Of a DNA stretch of 64,000 nt, positions 1 through 12,999 are shown piece by piece. The notes under the pieces are model-generated. The model saw nothing but the letters and a program-made list of their open reading frames with translations, did no database searches and was not told the DNA's origin. This DNA comes from Monilinia fructicola (lineage: Eukaryota; Ascomycota; Leotiomycetes; Helotiales; Sclerotiniaceae). The stretch is taken from contig VICG01000019.1 of NCBI GenBank assembly GCA_008692225.1, positions 124,001 to 188,000 of the forward strand, in the 5' to 3' direction. Position 1 is the stretch's first letter, and every line of letters begins with the position of its first letter. The translations under genes and the position numbers were made by a program.

Positions 1-74
1 TATCTACATTATACAATCTTCATCTTAAGGTCACTTACTTACAATTCTTAGAATCCTTTAGGAATTCCCCTGAC

Positions 75-1707
75 ATGTCTCACAAATGGGTATCCAGCAA
101 GATGGACACCAAACCAAATCTCAATCTTACAAAGATTTATGACTACTGATCCGGATTTCCTAAGTTTTTTCAAAATTTAACAAAAATCAATGAATCAACA
201 TTACGTAGTTTCTCTCTATATAAGTTATACCCATTAATTGGTTGTTCTGGTTTGAATAATCGTATTTCGTCGTCCGGTTTAGATGTTTTGTCCATTTTAG
301 ATACTAAAATCTATCGAAAAATGGTAGATGTTTATAAGAAGTTTGTCAAAAAGAAAGATTTTGTGGACGGAGGTAAGGATTCTAACAATGGAAGAGGTCT
401 GTAACACGGAGACAATTATCTGACAACATTTTCAGGATTGCAATATAATTCTTATGGTTATTCGGGAGGTTTTGGTTTGCTAGGAGGAGGCCAATTCGAT
501 CAGTTACATGGTTCTTATCCTTGGGTACAACAACCCTTAGTAGTTCCACATCCATTACAACCTCAAGTTCCTCAATATCAAGTAGTACCTCAGCCTCAAG
601 TGTTTCAACCTCCAATACCTCAGGCTCAACCTCCAGCATTTCAACCTCCTCAAGCTCAACCTCCTCAGGTTCAGTCTGAGCCTTCTCAACCTCCTCAACC
701 TTCAGCATTTCAATCTCCTCAAGCTCAACCTCCAGCATTTCAACCTCCAGCATTTCAACCTCCTCAACCTCAACCTCCTCAACCTCCTCAACCTTCAGCA
801 TCTCAACCTTTTGCTCCTCTTCATCATCTTGCTTCTCAGCCTCCAAGATCTCAAAACTTTTGCTGCTCAACCACTTACCCATCAACCACTTGCTCCCCAG
901 CCTTTTCCCCAACCTGCTGTTCAACGTTTCAAGCCCTATCATTTTACAATCCCCCCAGAATCAGATCAATCACAAACTATACCTTCATCCCAAATACCTC
1001 GGATTCAACTTCCATCCGGTGTATCAAGACGTTCATTCCCTAATCCTCACCTTACACAAGAATCACAATCCATGGCTTCGAATTCATCTTTGCATTTACA
1101 ATCACCACACATTTCACCACCACCCCTTCCACCAAATAAACCCCAACGTCGGTCAATATCTTCAATTTCGTCTTTGCTTTTGGAATCACCGGATCTTCCC
1201 GCCCTTCCGTTTAATCAATTTCAACTTCAACCTCAACGCCAAGTTTTGCCATCTCAATCTGAACCTCAATCTTCCTTCCACTTATCATCAACGTTAAATC
1301 AAGACCTATCATCATCATTACCATCATCGTTACAACCTCCTTATAACCGACAACTTGCTCCTCTTTCTCCTTCCCCCCCTCTCCCTCCTCCTCACCCACA
1401 ACAACCACAACCACAACAACAACAACAACAACAACAACAGCCCTATTTTCTCCACCTCCCAACAAGAGATATCCCAGAATCATCAAAGTCAACTCTTCCG
1501 TATTCAGACTCAAATACAGATTGTTCGCATTGGAATGAAGATCAATTGAGAGAATATCTTAGACTTCCTATTCCACCACTTTCTGGAGTTGAGAATGGGG
1601 ATGCGATAACGCAGATGCAGAAACAAGAGAAGATTGAAGAATTGAGAAAGAAGAGGGAGGCATGGGTTAGACTTTTAAGTCGGCTAGGAAAAAGACCGGA
1701 TTCATAG
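75..1707 (+). CDS. Pro/Gln-rich protein of unknown function, 2-3 exons, apparent 1-nt frameshift
   Basis: I do not recognise the family. The main coding exon runs from 436 to the TAG at 1705-1707, after a clear intron (373-435). The frame stays open upstream of that intron back to 150. An in-frame ATG lies at 75, but TGA at 147-149 separates them unless 90-164 is also an intron. Read this way the protein is about 497 residues: a short N-terminal domain with a basic YKKFVKKKDF segment, a long Pro/Gln/Ala-rich low-complexity region, a polyglutamine run (1409-1440), then a charged C-terminal helix (EKIEELRKKREAW). The Pro/Gln coding switches from one frame to another at a TTTT run (858-861); dropping one T joins SQNF to AAQPL smoothly. 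No GT donor lies between about 670 and 900, so an intron is a poor explanation. This may be a sequencing error or a young pseudogene. An alternative start is ATG 321. Base composition is far more GC-rich than the downstream DNA. Confidence 0.6.
90..164 (+). other. Candidate phase-0 intron near the start of the Pro/Gln-rich gene
   Basis: A GTATCC donor begins at 90, a CTGAT branch-like site lies at 146-150, and the acceptor TTTCCTAAG ends at 164. The length is 75 nt, a multiple of three. Removing it also removes the in-frame TGA at 147-149 and joins MSHKW to FFQNLTK. The donor is not the commonest fungal form. The alternative is that the TGA is a real nonsense change, for example CGA to TGA. 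Confidence 0.4.
373..435 (+). other. Spliceosomal intron, 63 bp
   Basis: The donor is GTAAGG after GGAG, the branch point is CTGAC at 420-424, and the acceptor ACATTTTCAG ends at 435, 11 nt after the branch point. Splicing joins the codons at 372 and 436-437 into GGA and keeps the reading frame open on both sides. Size and signals are typical of filamentous ascomycetes. Confidence 0.8.
1409..1440 (+). repeat. CAA/CAG microsatellite encoding polyglutamine
   Basis: This run of CAA codons, broken by CCA near its start and ended by CAG, encodes a glutamine-rich tract in the C-terminal half of the Pro/Gln-rich protein. It is likely to vary in length between strains. Confidence 0.85.
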
Positions 1708-1990
1708 TGAACGGACTACAAATGAATTAATGAATATCTTAGACTTTGATTTAATCAATGAGTTGAGTTGGAGTTTGAAAACCTATAAACTGTAAAAAGA
1801 AAAAAAACAGCTATAAAAGAGGGGTATTATATATACCCATTTATAAAAGTGCCTTAAACACTTATTTCATTTTTCAATATATATTTTCGTATAATATAAA
1901 TTTTAATATTCAGAAATACAATCAAGAGTCCCAAGGAATGCTTTGAAATATAATAAAATAAAATAATTCTACGAAGATTTAATATGAGAT
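1708..1990. other. Gene 3' flank and start of the AT-rich isochore
   Basis: The first about 150 bp after the stop codon keep mixed composition and probably hold the 3' UTR, with AATATATAT-type signals. AT-rich sequence without coding potential follows. Confidence 0.5.
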
Positions 1991-2235
1991 TTATTTATTT
2001 TTCGATAATCAAAAATCGAATAAATATAAGAAAATATATATTCGAAAAGCATACAATTCATAGAATATAGTTATTCACTTTGATATTATTTTATATGTTA
2101 TTTTAATTTATAATGATATTAAAATATAATAATATAGTTCTGTTTAAGTTTTTGAATTCTTATATAAACTATTTGTAGTTTTTTCAAGCTAATCAGTTCC
2201 TAGTTAATGTAGCGTTCTAAAATAGAAGTTCTGAA
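1991..2235 (+). repeat. Dispersed repeat, partner at 32789-33035
   Basis: This segment starts TTTATTTTTCGATAATC and ends near GTAGCGTTCTAAAATA. It reads in parallel with 32789-33035 over its whole length, with mostly C/T and G/A differences plus small indels. It is a RIP-decayed repeat of unknown class. Confidence 0.6.
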
Positions 2236-2574
2236 TGGTTTAAGATTAAATTGAATTATATTAACCTCTCTAAGTACTATCCTAGTATTCTATTAATACA
2301 ACTTTAATATTGCTTACTGGCGTAATATTATATACTTAAGACCTTTTTAAAATACTATTAAAATAATGTTAAAATGATTTTAAGGTGGTTTATTGATTTG
2401 AAACTATATTAAAATATTTTATGCTAGTTAAGAACGCTTCAAGATTGATTTAGCTAGTTTGAAATACTTTAAAATTATCTCAAAGTTGATTGTAATATAT
2501 AATAATTTTCGAATATATACTAATAAACTATAACAATGTAAGATTTGACAAAAACTAAAGTATAATTAATTGAA

Positions 2575-2621
2575 TAGTCGAGTGGTTGATAATTTTAGTT
2601 CCGAAAGCTTGAATTCAAAAT
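2575..2621 (+). repeat. tRNA-like A-box/B-box module
   Basis: TAGTCGAGTGGT resembles a Pol III A box. GAATTCAAAAT follows about 35 bp later where a B box would lie. A downstream segment (TAGATTTTAAAATCCC) is shared with the modules at 12001 and 13000. This is probably a decayed tRNA-derived SINE-like head, not a working tRNA. Confidence 0.4.
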
Positions 2622-4333
2622 ATAGGTAGGTATATAAATAGATTTTAAAATCCCAAAATTGAAAATAAAGTTTCTTCTAATATTAAGTCTAAAATAAATT
2701 AATAAAATGCTAATGTACTTTCTTGTAAGTCTGAACGATTTTTTTTTCTATTTTTTTATATCGTTTAGTAATTTATCAAGTAACTATATCGTTCTAATTA
2801 TAGGTTTTACAATAGTATTAGAATAATTTGAAAATTCTTTCAAGATTATTTTAGAAAATCTTGAATAATTTTTAAAATATATAACAAGTTAGTGTATTGA
2901 TATCATGAGAAAATAGTCTTAAAACCGTGATAAACTCATTTTAATGAAATTTGGAATTAGTCTTCAAATATTCTAATCAAATTTTAGGACATCTTAGAAT
3001 ACATCAAGTTACTAGTATTTTGAAATGATCATCAAACCGTCTTGGTTCCATTCGTCGGTCCTGAAAGTACTAGTACTTTTATGCATAACGAATAGAATTC
3101 AAAAGAATTTCAAAACAGTTGAAATATTGTTTCAAAATAAATTAAACCTTTTAAGATTCTTTGAAGCCCAACGAATTGATTTTAAAATCATTTTTTAATG
3201 GATTGGAAATTATTCAAAATAGCTTAATGTATTTCAAAATCTTGTTCAAAATTGATCCACATATTCTGAAAACAAAGTGGGGATTATACTAAAATTAAGT
3301 TAATAGAATCTTAATACTATTGTTTTGAAATTGTATTAATATAATGATTCGCTAAATATCCCCTAAGAAATTTGAATTATCTTAAAATGTTTTCAAAACA
3401 ATCTTAAAATCATTTCAAAATGATTTTGAAGCTTCATAATTATAATAATATAGTTACTAAGTATACTACTGAAAAATACAAAAAGGTTTAAGAGGTAAAC
3501 CGGACTTGCAAAAAACCACGCTAGTATATTATTCGACTATTTCAAACCTGATATTAGAGAAGACTTTAATTTGAACTTTAAGACATTTGAATCTGCTAAT
3601 GTTCCAATTTTGATTTTGAAACTAAGATGATCAGCCGCTCTGTCAATTACCAAGTTACATTAGAAGTTTGTTAAATACCTGCCCTTTGAAAGCTTCTATT
3701 CTAGTAAAGGATTAAAAAATATCATTGATCTTAGGATGATCTTTAGATAATCTTAAATAATATTAATATATCTCAGAAATTTAATTGAATTCAAATAATC
3801 TTAAGCTATTTTAAGCTATTTTGAAATATCTGAAGATTGATTTAAAGTTTTAAAGTATTTTGAAATATCCTAAGATCAAATTCAAATTGATTTAAACTAC
3901 TTGAATATACTTTCAGGCCCAACGAATGGAACTTGAAATAATTTTAAAACAGTTTAAAGGTCATTTCAAGATACCTATAGCTTAATATGTTCTAAAGATA
4001 TCTTGGAATTTAACCAAAAATACTTTGAAAACTAATACAAAATTAAATTAGCTTTGGTTTAATACAATCTAATTATTATCTTAAAGCAATGTTCAAACTA
4101 TTTTTAATTGATTCTAAAATGGCTTTGAAACTATATTGAAACTTAAAATTATAGTATATAATTACTACTAGTAACTCTATTATTAGGCATTACTAAAAAA
4201 TTGAAAAAATGAGTCGGATTCATATAGGTAAGAAAACGACAATAAATCCCACTGGCTTGGTTTACGTCTAACATTAAAAAAAACCTTAAATTTAACATTA
4301 TGATTTACGGATTTATTCAAATATTATTAGTAG

Positions 4334-4375
4334 GTTTGAACTTCACAATACTAAAATCATCAATCATTCGGCTGA
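4334..4375 (-). repeat. tRNA-like A-box/B-box module (minus strand)
   Basis: On the minus strand CAGCCGAATGAT is followed by GTTCAAAC at the usual A-to-B box spacing, as in the plus-strand modules of this window. Confidence 0.4.
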
Positions 4376-4850
4376 TCAACCGATTATATTATAATTTTGT
4401 TAAATCTCTGCACCTCTATAACTTATAGGTATATATTAAAAAATCATTATATGTGGCAACCAATTGTAAGATATTTTAGGCTATCTAGGAATCGATGTAA
4501 AATATTATTAAAAGAATATTAGAATATCGTTAGAATACTAGTAAGGTGGTATTAATGTAATATTAAAGTGATATAAAAATAATCTTAAGATAATTCCAGA
4601 ATAATCCTAAAATGAACTTTAAATAAGCTTAAAAGAATTTGAAACAATTTTATATTTAATATAAGGTTTGAGGATATATTAAAGTACTATTCTGTAACAG
4701 TCTTGAAATGATCTTTGTATAATCTAAAGGTATTTTAAGCTATAGTACTAAACAAAAAAGTTTAAACGAGTCGGAATTTTAACAATAACTCGACCACTTC
4801 AATTAATTGTTAAAAATCGATAAGATATTTTAAATAATTCAATTGTCATT

Positions 4851-5289
4851 TTCAAAATATATATAATATATAATTTGTTAAGTTGAATATAATATTTCAA
4901 ACTTTTATATATTATAATTAATTGTTCAATATTTTACATGAGTTATAAAATAGAAAAATAACAATGCTTTGTTTTTTCCTTATCAAAATTTAGAAAATAA
5001 ATGAATTTTTTGAATACTTCAATTTCAAGTTTGAATATAAGCTTAACAAAAATTACAAAAAATTTATTTATATATTTTTATTAAGTTTCATTATAATCTT
5101 ATATTCACTCTTTAATTTTCGGTCAATAAAAATATATATAGTTGATTTAATAAAAAGGCTCGAAATGAATGAGTTTTTGGTGTGAAAACAGTAAATCGTT
5201 TAAACTTATTCAGCGTCACTACTAGTATATACTAAGATTGATTTTTAAATTTTGAAATATCTCAATTTAGTTTAATTGATCTTGATATA
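4851..5289. other. AT-rich relic DNA
   Basis: No reading frame, RNA gene or recognisable element end was found. The sequence ends at the TA target site of the inverted-repeat element that follows. Confidence 0.6.
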
Positions 5290-6090
5290 AGTCGCATACC
5301 CTACTTCTTGCTACCCCCCTCATTTGGCCAATATTTCACACCAAAAGCAGCTATTTTAATGTATTTTTAATTCTATAAAAAATAAATATAAATATTTTAA
5401 ATTTTAATTAAAGCTTTTATATATAATTATTAATAAATTTTGAAAGTTTTGAATTTTTTGCGATTTTTATATAAAAAGTTATAAAAGATTATAAAAAATC
5501 AAAATTCTAATTTTCGATTTGTATATAAATCTTATATAAAATTATAATATCTAAAAAAAAGGTATCTTTATTTAATAAAAATAATTAAAGAAGAATCTAA
5601 AAAAATTTAAAGAATCTAAAAGTCAATTTTCAATTAAATTTATTATTTTAATAGTTTATTATATTTTTGAGAAATATTTTAATGTAGATTCTTAGATTTT
5701 AATAATAATTTTAATTTCAATTTACTCAATAATTTTAAATTATTATATATATTTTAAATAACTTATTTATTATATATTAATTAATAGATTTTATAAAGAT
5801 TTATAAATTATTTTTAATTATTTTTTTATTAGTTTTCAATTTTGTTTGTGATTTTCATATAAATCTAAAACCGAGAAGTTTGATTTTCTATAATCTTTTA
5901 TTACTCTTTATAAAAAAATCGCAAAAAATTTAAGATTTTCAGAATTTATTAATAATTATATATAAAGGTTTTAACAAAAATTTAAAATATATATATTTCT
6001 TTTTCGTAAAGTTATAAATACATCAAAATAGCCATTTTTAATATAAAATGTTGGCCAAATAAGGGGTTTCGGAAAAAGATTATTATTTAA
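5290..6090. mobile_element. Inverted-repeat element, AGTCGCC family, copy 1
   Basis: The left end AGTCGCATACCCTACTTCTTG follows a TA at 5288-5289. The inner part of the end (CATTTGGCCAATATTTCACA) matches the other copies. The right end is recognisable at TTGGCCAAATAAGGGG (6051-6066), but its last about 20 bp are eroded, so the 3' boundary is approximate. The arms continue inward as long inverted repeats with a CGAT(T)TTTATA-type core. There is no open reading frame, so it is non-autonomous. Confidence 0.75.
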
Positions 6091-6914
6091 ATAATATAAT
6101 ATAAATTAATTAATATTAAGCTCTTTAAGTACTGCAATACTAATCCTAAAAATAAGTAAAATAATATAGAATTATTTTATTTATTAAACTTAATATAATA
6201 TTGAAATTCTTTAAATATTAATAATTTGTTACAAATAATTATAAAAAAGAACTATTATTGATATCATTATAATCTAAACTACTAAAGTTATTATAATTCA
6301 GCTAACTATACTCACTATATTAAATAATGCATATACTTATAATATATAAGTTAACCAATATTCTAAGGAATTCTTTAATATTAATTATATCAATTTATTA
6401 TAGGTAGCGTAATATACTAATTATTATAAATCCTTTTATTATAAATTATAATAATTATCTTACTATTCTTAAATAAATAAATAAAAAATATATCAAAACC
6501 ATTAAAAAAAAGTTTAATTAGAATTTATAAATATAATAAAATTGTTTTTAAAACGAATTAATGTATTTACTTTCCGCTTTTATAACTTTATAATTCTTAA
6601 AGATCATTTTAATTACATAAAAATAAAATTATAATTAGCTTTAAGTACAAATATAATTTTATTATAATAATATCAGTATAACCTTGAAAATATTAATTTA
6701 AACTTTTTAAAATATTTATAATTAAGCTATTTAAAACTAAAAATGTTATATATAAAAAGATTTATTTAATGATTCTAATAAATAATTATAAGGGTATAAT
6801 TGTTATAAAAATTTTAAAGCTTTAAATTTAACATTTTTATAAAAGAAAAAGATTAATAAATTACTAAAAACTTATCTTTAATAATTTTATAAAAAATAAA
6901 TTTTTTTTATATTT
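6091..6914. other. AT-rich relic DNA
   Basis: I see no gene or element end here. The base composition is that of fully RIP-decayed sequence. Confidence 0.5.
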
Positions 6915-7905
6915 CTTTTTTATATTAAATAATATAGAATAGGAACTTGCAATTCCTATTTATCTTTTTAATAAATCTTTAAGTTTTATAAATCTATAAA
7001 TTAATTAAATTAATATTAATAAAGAAAGCTTTGCTTATATAATCTTTCTTGTAATATTATATATATAAAAAATAAATATTATTATATACGTTTAAAAATT
7101 TTAAACATATACTTAATATATATACTTTCAAGAATTATTCAAAGTATAATTATTATACTTTAATTAACTTTTAAGAAACTTTTAATTTATTAAAAATATT
7201 AAAGATTTTTTGTGTTCTGAAATTATAATCTATATCTAGAAAAAAGATTAAATTATATATATAATAAAAACAATTAATATATAATAAAAAATCTACTTTA
7301 AATTAATATTAACTTTATTGTTATGTTTTGAACGTTTATAAATAATCTTATAATATTCAAAATAATTAATTATATTATTTATTTTTTCCTATTTTTCTAT
7401 ATATTTATAAAAAAGGATTTTAATATTTAATATAATATATTTAAGTTCTTAATGTTATATTTATCTATTAAAAAACAAAAAATTGTATAATAAATATAAA
7501 TAATAATGAAATAAGTTTTATTAATACTTTAAAAAAACCTATTTACTCTTATTAAATATATTCCTAAATCTTATATTCTTTAACATCTTTTTTATAATTA
7601 TTAATATTTATAAAGATTTTATATATATAAAATTGAATTATAAAACCTCAATTATAATTTTATTTGAATCTAAAGTATTTATATATTTAATCAATATTAT
7701 TTTAAGAATTATTAAAAGTAATTTAGAAAAAGTTCTTTAAATTTTATATATATTAATATTACTTGAAATTTCTAAATCCCAAAATAATCCTTTAAAATTA
7801 AAACAATATGAAAAAAGCTTTATCTACTTAATTTATTATTATTTTAATTTTATTATTTATATAGTTAATAGATTAAAAAAAGCGAAGGATACTTTTATTC
7901 TATAA

Positions 7906-8280
7906 TAAATCTTAAATTATAAGAATAATATACTAAGTTTACTTAATAATTAAATATAACTAAATTCAAGTTTAATTACTCTTTCAAAATCTAAAAAATT
8001 TTACAATATAATTTAAAAAATTAAAATCAAAAACTATTACTAGAAAAATATAATTGAATAAAATTAAGAATAATAAAAACTTATACTAGATAATTTATAT
8101 TAAATCTTAAATTATAAGATAATATACTAAGTTTACTTAATAATTAAATATATAATTCAAGTTTAATTACTCTTTCAAAACTAAAAATTTTACAATATAA
8201 TTTACAAAATTAAAAAAAAACTATTAGAAAAATATAATTGATAAAATTAAGAATAATAAAAACTTATACTAGATAATTAA
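7906..8280. repeat. Tandem duplication of about 190 bp, two units
   Basis: Units 7906-8100 and 8101-8280 are nearly identical. Almost all differences are 1-4 nt losses in the second unit, with almost no transitions. The duplication therefore arose after RIP had stopped acting here, or it is an assembly artefact. Confidence 0.75.
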
Positions 8281-11200
8281 TTAATATAAATTAAACTATA
8301 ATTTTAAAGCCCCTCCTTTAATAATTAATACAGTTATAATTAAGAATATAAAAACTAAAATTAAAGTATTATAATTTAAAGTTTTAAATAGATTCAATAT
8401 AATTAATAATTTAAATTATAATTTATTAATAAATCAACCAAGTTTTAATATATTTTTATAATTTTTTTCAATATTTCTTTTAAAGAAAATTAAAAGAAAT
8501 ATTGTAAATGTTTTCAATACTTATTAAAGATTAATTAGATTATAGTTTAATTATTTAAGGTTTATTAAAGTTTGGTTAAATATATATTTTATAATTTATA
8601 CAATAAATATACTAATATGAAATTTTTTTATAAATATAGAAAATCAATTGAAAATAATTATACTCTTTAAAATTAATAAAATTAATAAAACCTTTATTTG
8701 CATTTAATATTTTATTATATTTATTTTATAGATTTCTAAAAGTTTAAAATAGATTATTACTAAATACTTAATTTAGATGATCTTTATATAAAAAATCCTT
8801 AGTTTAAAGTGTAATAAAGCTTTTCTTAAAAGATCTATTATAAATTTAATAATTAATTTTATATATAATATAGAAATAGTTATAGTATAAGGCTTAAAAA
8901 GTTATAATGATTATATTGAATATTTAAAGGTCTTTTAATGCGCTATTTAACAAGCATTTATTAATTTGAATAATAATATAAAACTAACTTTTAACATTTT
9001 TAAAGCTAATTAATTCATTTTTAATGAATAAATATATAAGAGTATACTTAAAAAACTTAATTATATTAAATTATTAAGTCGTTTATAATATTTCTTAAGA
9101 TTTATAATTATCTTCTATATTTTACATACTTTATTTAGTAAAATTATTATCTCAGGATACTATTTATAAGTATAAATATATAGATAATATATATTTATTT
9201 ATAGTTTTAACATTATTAATTATTAATATTTATATTTTCTTTAAACAAATCAGGAATATTATATTTTAAAACATTTAAAACAAAATTGTTTTTATTTTAA
9301 AAAAGCTAAAAATCATTTATTTCATTAAAAACCAAAATGTTGAAATATTATTATATAGAATAAATAATAAATTTATTATTAATTTTATTTTAATAATATT
9401 AAAAAAAAGTAAACAATTTGTTTTATATTGATTTGAAGTATAATTTGATAAAAAAATGATTTTCTAAAGATATATAAAAAAAATAAGTTATACAAACCTA
9501 TTTTGTTTTATATTACATTTAAAATTTAATAAAAATAATAAACAATTTATCAATTTTAATATTTAAAAAAACTATTATCATTTACATTATTCTTTCTTTA
9601 ATTTATAATATAAAAGTTTAATATATAAAATATATAAAACCCCTTAAACTTCTTTTGATTCAATGAAAATGCCTAATTATTAATTTATTATTAAAATAAT
9701 ATATACTAGTAAACTTATTCAATAAAACATTTATTTTAACATTCTATAGAATTCTATGCTAATTTAAAGAATTATTTAATGTTACCTTTTTTTATATTAA
9801 ATTTTTTTCTATAATGTTAGATTATTTTTTGTAAAAGTTATATTAAACTTTGAAAATTAAGCTTGAATTTATACTAATGAATATAAGTATTAGTAAATAT
9901 ATTATACCCTTTAATTCATCAAATTTTAATACTAATAATTATTAAAGATTATAAAATAGAATTTGTAATAAACGCTTTAAAACTAAAATCTAATGTTTAC
10001 TAGTAATATATATATTTTCCAATGATTTTTAAATTGAACTTTTTCAATTATTATATTTTATACAAAATTATTAGATAAATTTAATAAAAAGAAATTAATA
10101 AAAAATTACCGTTATCATAATCTTTTAAAACTTAATAAAATTTACTTTTTTCAATTAATATTATTATATTTTAAAATAATTTAGAATAGTATATTAACAA
10201 TTATAAATATATAAAATATAATTATATAACTTATTAAAATAATATATAAATAAACTTTAAATATAGATTAATCAACTTTATATTATATATTTTAATATAA
10301 AAATTATAGAAGCTTAAAAGAAATTTTAATATAAAATAAAAATATTATTAAATATCAATTAATAATAATTTTAGTTATATATAAATAATATTTTAGTAAT
10401 ATAATATTTTTAAGTTAATATATTTAATTCTTTATAATGAATCTTTTATAAATATTAAAATATAAAATAAATTTATAATATAAGTATTAAATAATTATTA
10501 AACTATACAAAAATTAAAAGAAACAAAATCGTTAATTATCTTGCAAATAAAGAAATATTAAAACTTGTTTAGAATTTAAATTTATTTTTAATATTTATAA
10601 ATAATAAAATAAATATATTCTTTGAAAATCTTTATTTAATTATATAATAACTTTAATGATTTTAATATATAATTAAATTTTTTCTAAATTATTTTAAATA
10701 AGAATTTTTATAAAAAATAGAATTCCTTTTCAAATTAAATTTTCCTTAAATTTAACTTTACAAAATATTAGCTATTCGTTTTATATACAGAAATTTTATT
10801 CAATATTACTTTAAATTTAAATATAAAAATATTAATCTAAAATGTTTTTATAATATATTTGAATCTTTTTAAATTCAATATATTATTTAAAAATGCTTTA
10901 ATACTTTGATAGATAATCGATATAATTTTAGATTCTTTTAAATATATTTTAAAAAAGTTTTAAATACTTAATTTGATTTTTTTTTAAACTAATAGAATTC
11001 ATAAACTTTTTAGATTTTATTGAATTTTCTTTTAGTATTTATTCTCAATTAAATCTATTTTACTTTTAATAAGCTTTTAATTTTAATAATCCTAATTTCA
11101 CTTTAATATATACTAAAATTCTTTAGTTTTATTTTTGTTATACTACAAGATTGTATTCTGATATATAAAAGTTTTAATTTTAATAATTTTGGTTTTAGAA

Positions 11201-11654
11201 TTGAAAATCTAGATTTTAGCCTTAATACCTTATAACTTTCCAATGTATAATTAATATATATAAATTTAATCTTAATAACATTTTTATGAATCTTAATAAT
11301 ATTCTATTAAACTTCGATATTTACTTTATTTTGTATAATAATCTTTAAATCTTTAATTCTTCATTTTATCATTTTCTTTTTTTTATATTATTTTATAAGT
11401 TTTTTTATATATATTTTATATTTACTTAAAGATTTTTGTTTATAGATTTTAAGCTTTACATTATAGCTTATAAATAATTAAATATTATTAATATTATACT
11501 TTTATTTTAAATAAAATAAAAAGAAAATGATAAACCAAATATTATATTTTTTCTATATAAATTGTTTTTTATAATTATTTTTAGTTTCATTTTATAGTTT
11601 AATATATTTTTATACCCTAAGAGAGATTTTAACAAAGCTTTTGGCTTATCTAAT

Positions 11655-11695
11655 GAATAAAAATGAATACTACTACTATTACTACTACTACTACT
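11655..11695 (+). repeat. (TAC)n tail of the large relic, copy 1
   Basis: The sequence AATACTACTACTATTACTAC lies at the junction between the large relic and the tRNA-like repeat block. The reverse complement of 14529-14560 has the same tail (AATACTACTACTT), and a more decayed version lies at 23350-23380. Confidence 0.7.
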
Positions 11696-12000
11696 TGAAT
11701 TGGTTTTGAAGTAGTATTAAAACAATATGGATCCAACTCAAAATTATTAATTAAATTCAAAGTATATTAAATGTTATACGATTGCTTAAAATAATTAAGG
11801 TTGGTCTAAGATATTTTAAAATTGCAATTTAATTTTAATAGAGCTTAAAATATATTAAAATTATCTTAAAATTGATTTAAGAATATTTTAAAATATTTTA
11901 ACAGAGTTTAAAATATATTATAATATATATATAATGATATTCTAGTATATAAATCACAAAAACTTAAAAATTGAATAGTATTGTAATATAATTAATTGAA

Positions 12001-12047
12001 TAGCTGAGTAGTCAATAGCTTTAGTTTCTAAATTCGGAGTTCAAAAT
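12001..12047 (+). repeat. tRNA-like A-box/B-box module
   Basis: TAGCTGAGTAGT is followed by TTTAGTTTCTAAATTCGG and then GTTCAAAAT, with spacing like tRNA A and B boxes. It is more decayed than the module at 13000. Confidence 0.4.
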
Positions 12048-12999
12048 GAAGATATTGATAGATTTTAGAATCCTAAGATTTAAAATAAGGTTTCTCTTAA
12101 TATTAAACTTAAAATAGGATAATAACATTAAAATACTAAAGTTTTTCTTTATAACTCAAATCTACTTTTTAAACCTTTTTAGAATCATTCATTATTATAC
12201 TTCATTATAATATACTTCATTATAATATTATTACAAGTAAAAGTTTTGAAATACTATTAGTAGTTTTATAATGACTTTAGAATATTTTAAATTATCTCCA
12301 AAATGTTTAACGAGTTATCGCGCTAATACCACATTAAAATAATATAAAAATAATATTAAGTCAGCTTTGAAATAGACTGAAATTGATTTTTAAATATCTT
12401 AATGAAATATTAAAGTAATTTAAGATATTTTAAGCCATTTTTAAACAACCGCCAAACTGTCTTAGGATTATCTTCAGTTCCATTCGTTGGGCCTAAAAGT
12501 AATATTTCAATAATATGAGATTACTCGACCAACTATAAAATAATTGTCAGATCTTTACATTCTTTTCACTTATATATTAAGAGTTTATATAAATTATGAG
12601 TAATTTTAAAATGTTTTAACATGCATTAAGATTAATTAAGATTTAAAAATATCTTAAAATCATCTTAATATAATCTTTAGATATTGTAAACTATTTAGGG
12701 GCGTAATATAATATACTTAATATCGTTTTAAAACGGGATTAAAATAATGCTAAAACTATTTTAAAAAGATTTATTAACTAGGAACTATATCGAAATAGTT
12801 TAAGATTGTTTAAAATTATTTAAAACCGCTTAAGATATCTTAGAATCTTAATTAATATTAAAATAATTTAAGATATTTTAAAATAATTTTGATATATCTA
12901 AAATTATTTCAAGTTATTTTAAGTTATTTTGAGATTTATTATAATATATAAATTGCTTAGAGACAAGAATTCAACAAAATTATAATATAATTAGTTGAA

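Larger units (their letters stand above)
2236..4850. repeat. Degenerate tRNA-like-module repeat block, mirrored arrangement
   Basis: The block is built from words such as TTTTAAAATGATTTT, with no open frames. A tRNA-like module on the plus strand (2575-2621) and GTTCCATTCG at about 3049 are followed by the reverse motif (AACGAAT at 3174, CAACGAATGGAAC at 3919) and minus-strand modules (about 3640 and 4334-4375). The order is the mirror image of the block at 11700-14530. Confidence 0.55.
6915..11710 (+). mobile_element. Large retroelement-like relic, copy 1 (LINE-like tail)
   Basis: The left terminus (about 6928-7095) is the RIP-decayed version of the GC-rich terminus at 16906-16997. The right end has a GCTTATC...GATAAA-like hairpin and then (TAC)n-rich sequence (11660-11695), as in the 3' tails of fungal Tad-type LINEs. 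The length is about 4.8 kb. Both strands are full of stops. A stretch near 8900-9120 can be read as a decayed protein if stops are taken as former Gln codons, but I could not assign a family. Two other copies lie in inverse orientation. LINE identity is inferred from the tail only. Confidence 0.5.

Noticed and set aside
382..942. 186-codon minus-strand frame with Glu/Val/Leu repeats
   Set aside because: It is the antisense shadow of the Pro/Gln-rich coding exon. The acidic repeat is the complement of CAA/CCT codons, and the sense frame has splice signals and continues to a natural end.
860..1549. Other overlapping plus- and minus-strand frames in the first gene (860-1297, 1211-1513, 1355-1549)
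   Set aside because: They are low-complexity translations of the same Pro/Gln repeats in wrong frames, such as polyvaline and polyasparagine from the CAA run.
8880..9120. Possible reverse transcriptase remnant on the plus strand
   Set aside because: If stops are read as former Gln codons, a continuous peptide with a ..YIEYLKVF.. stretch appears, but the catalytic motif cannot be established and the alignment to any known family is not convincing.
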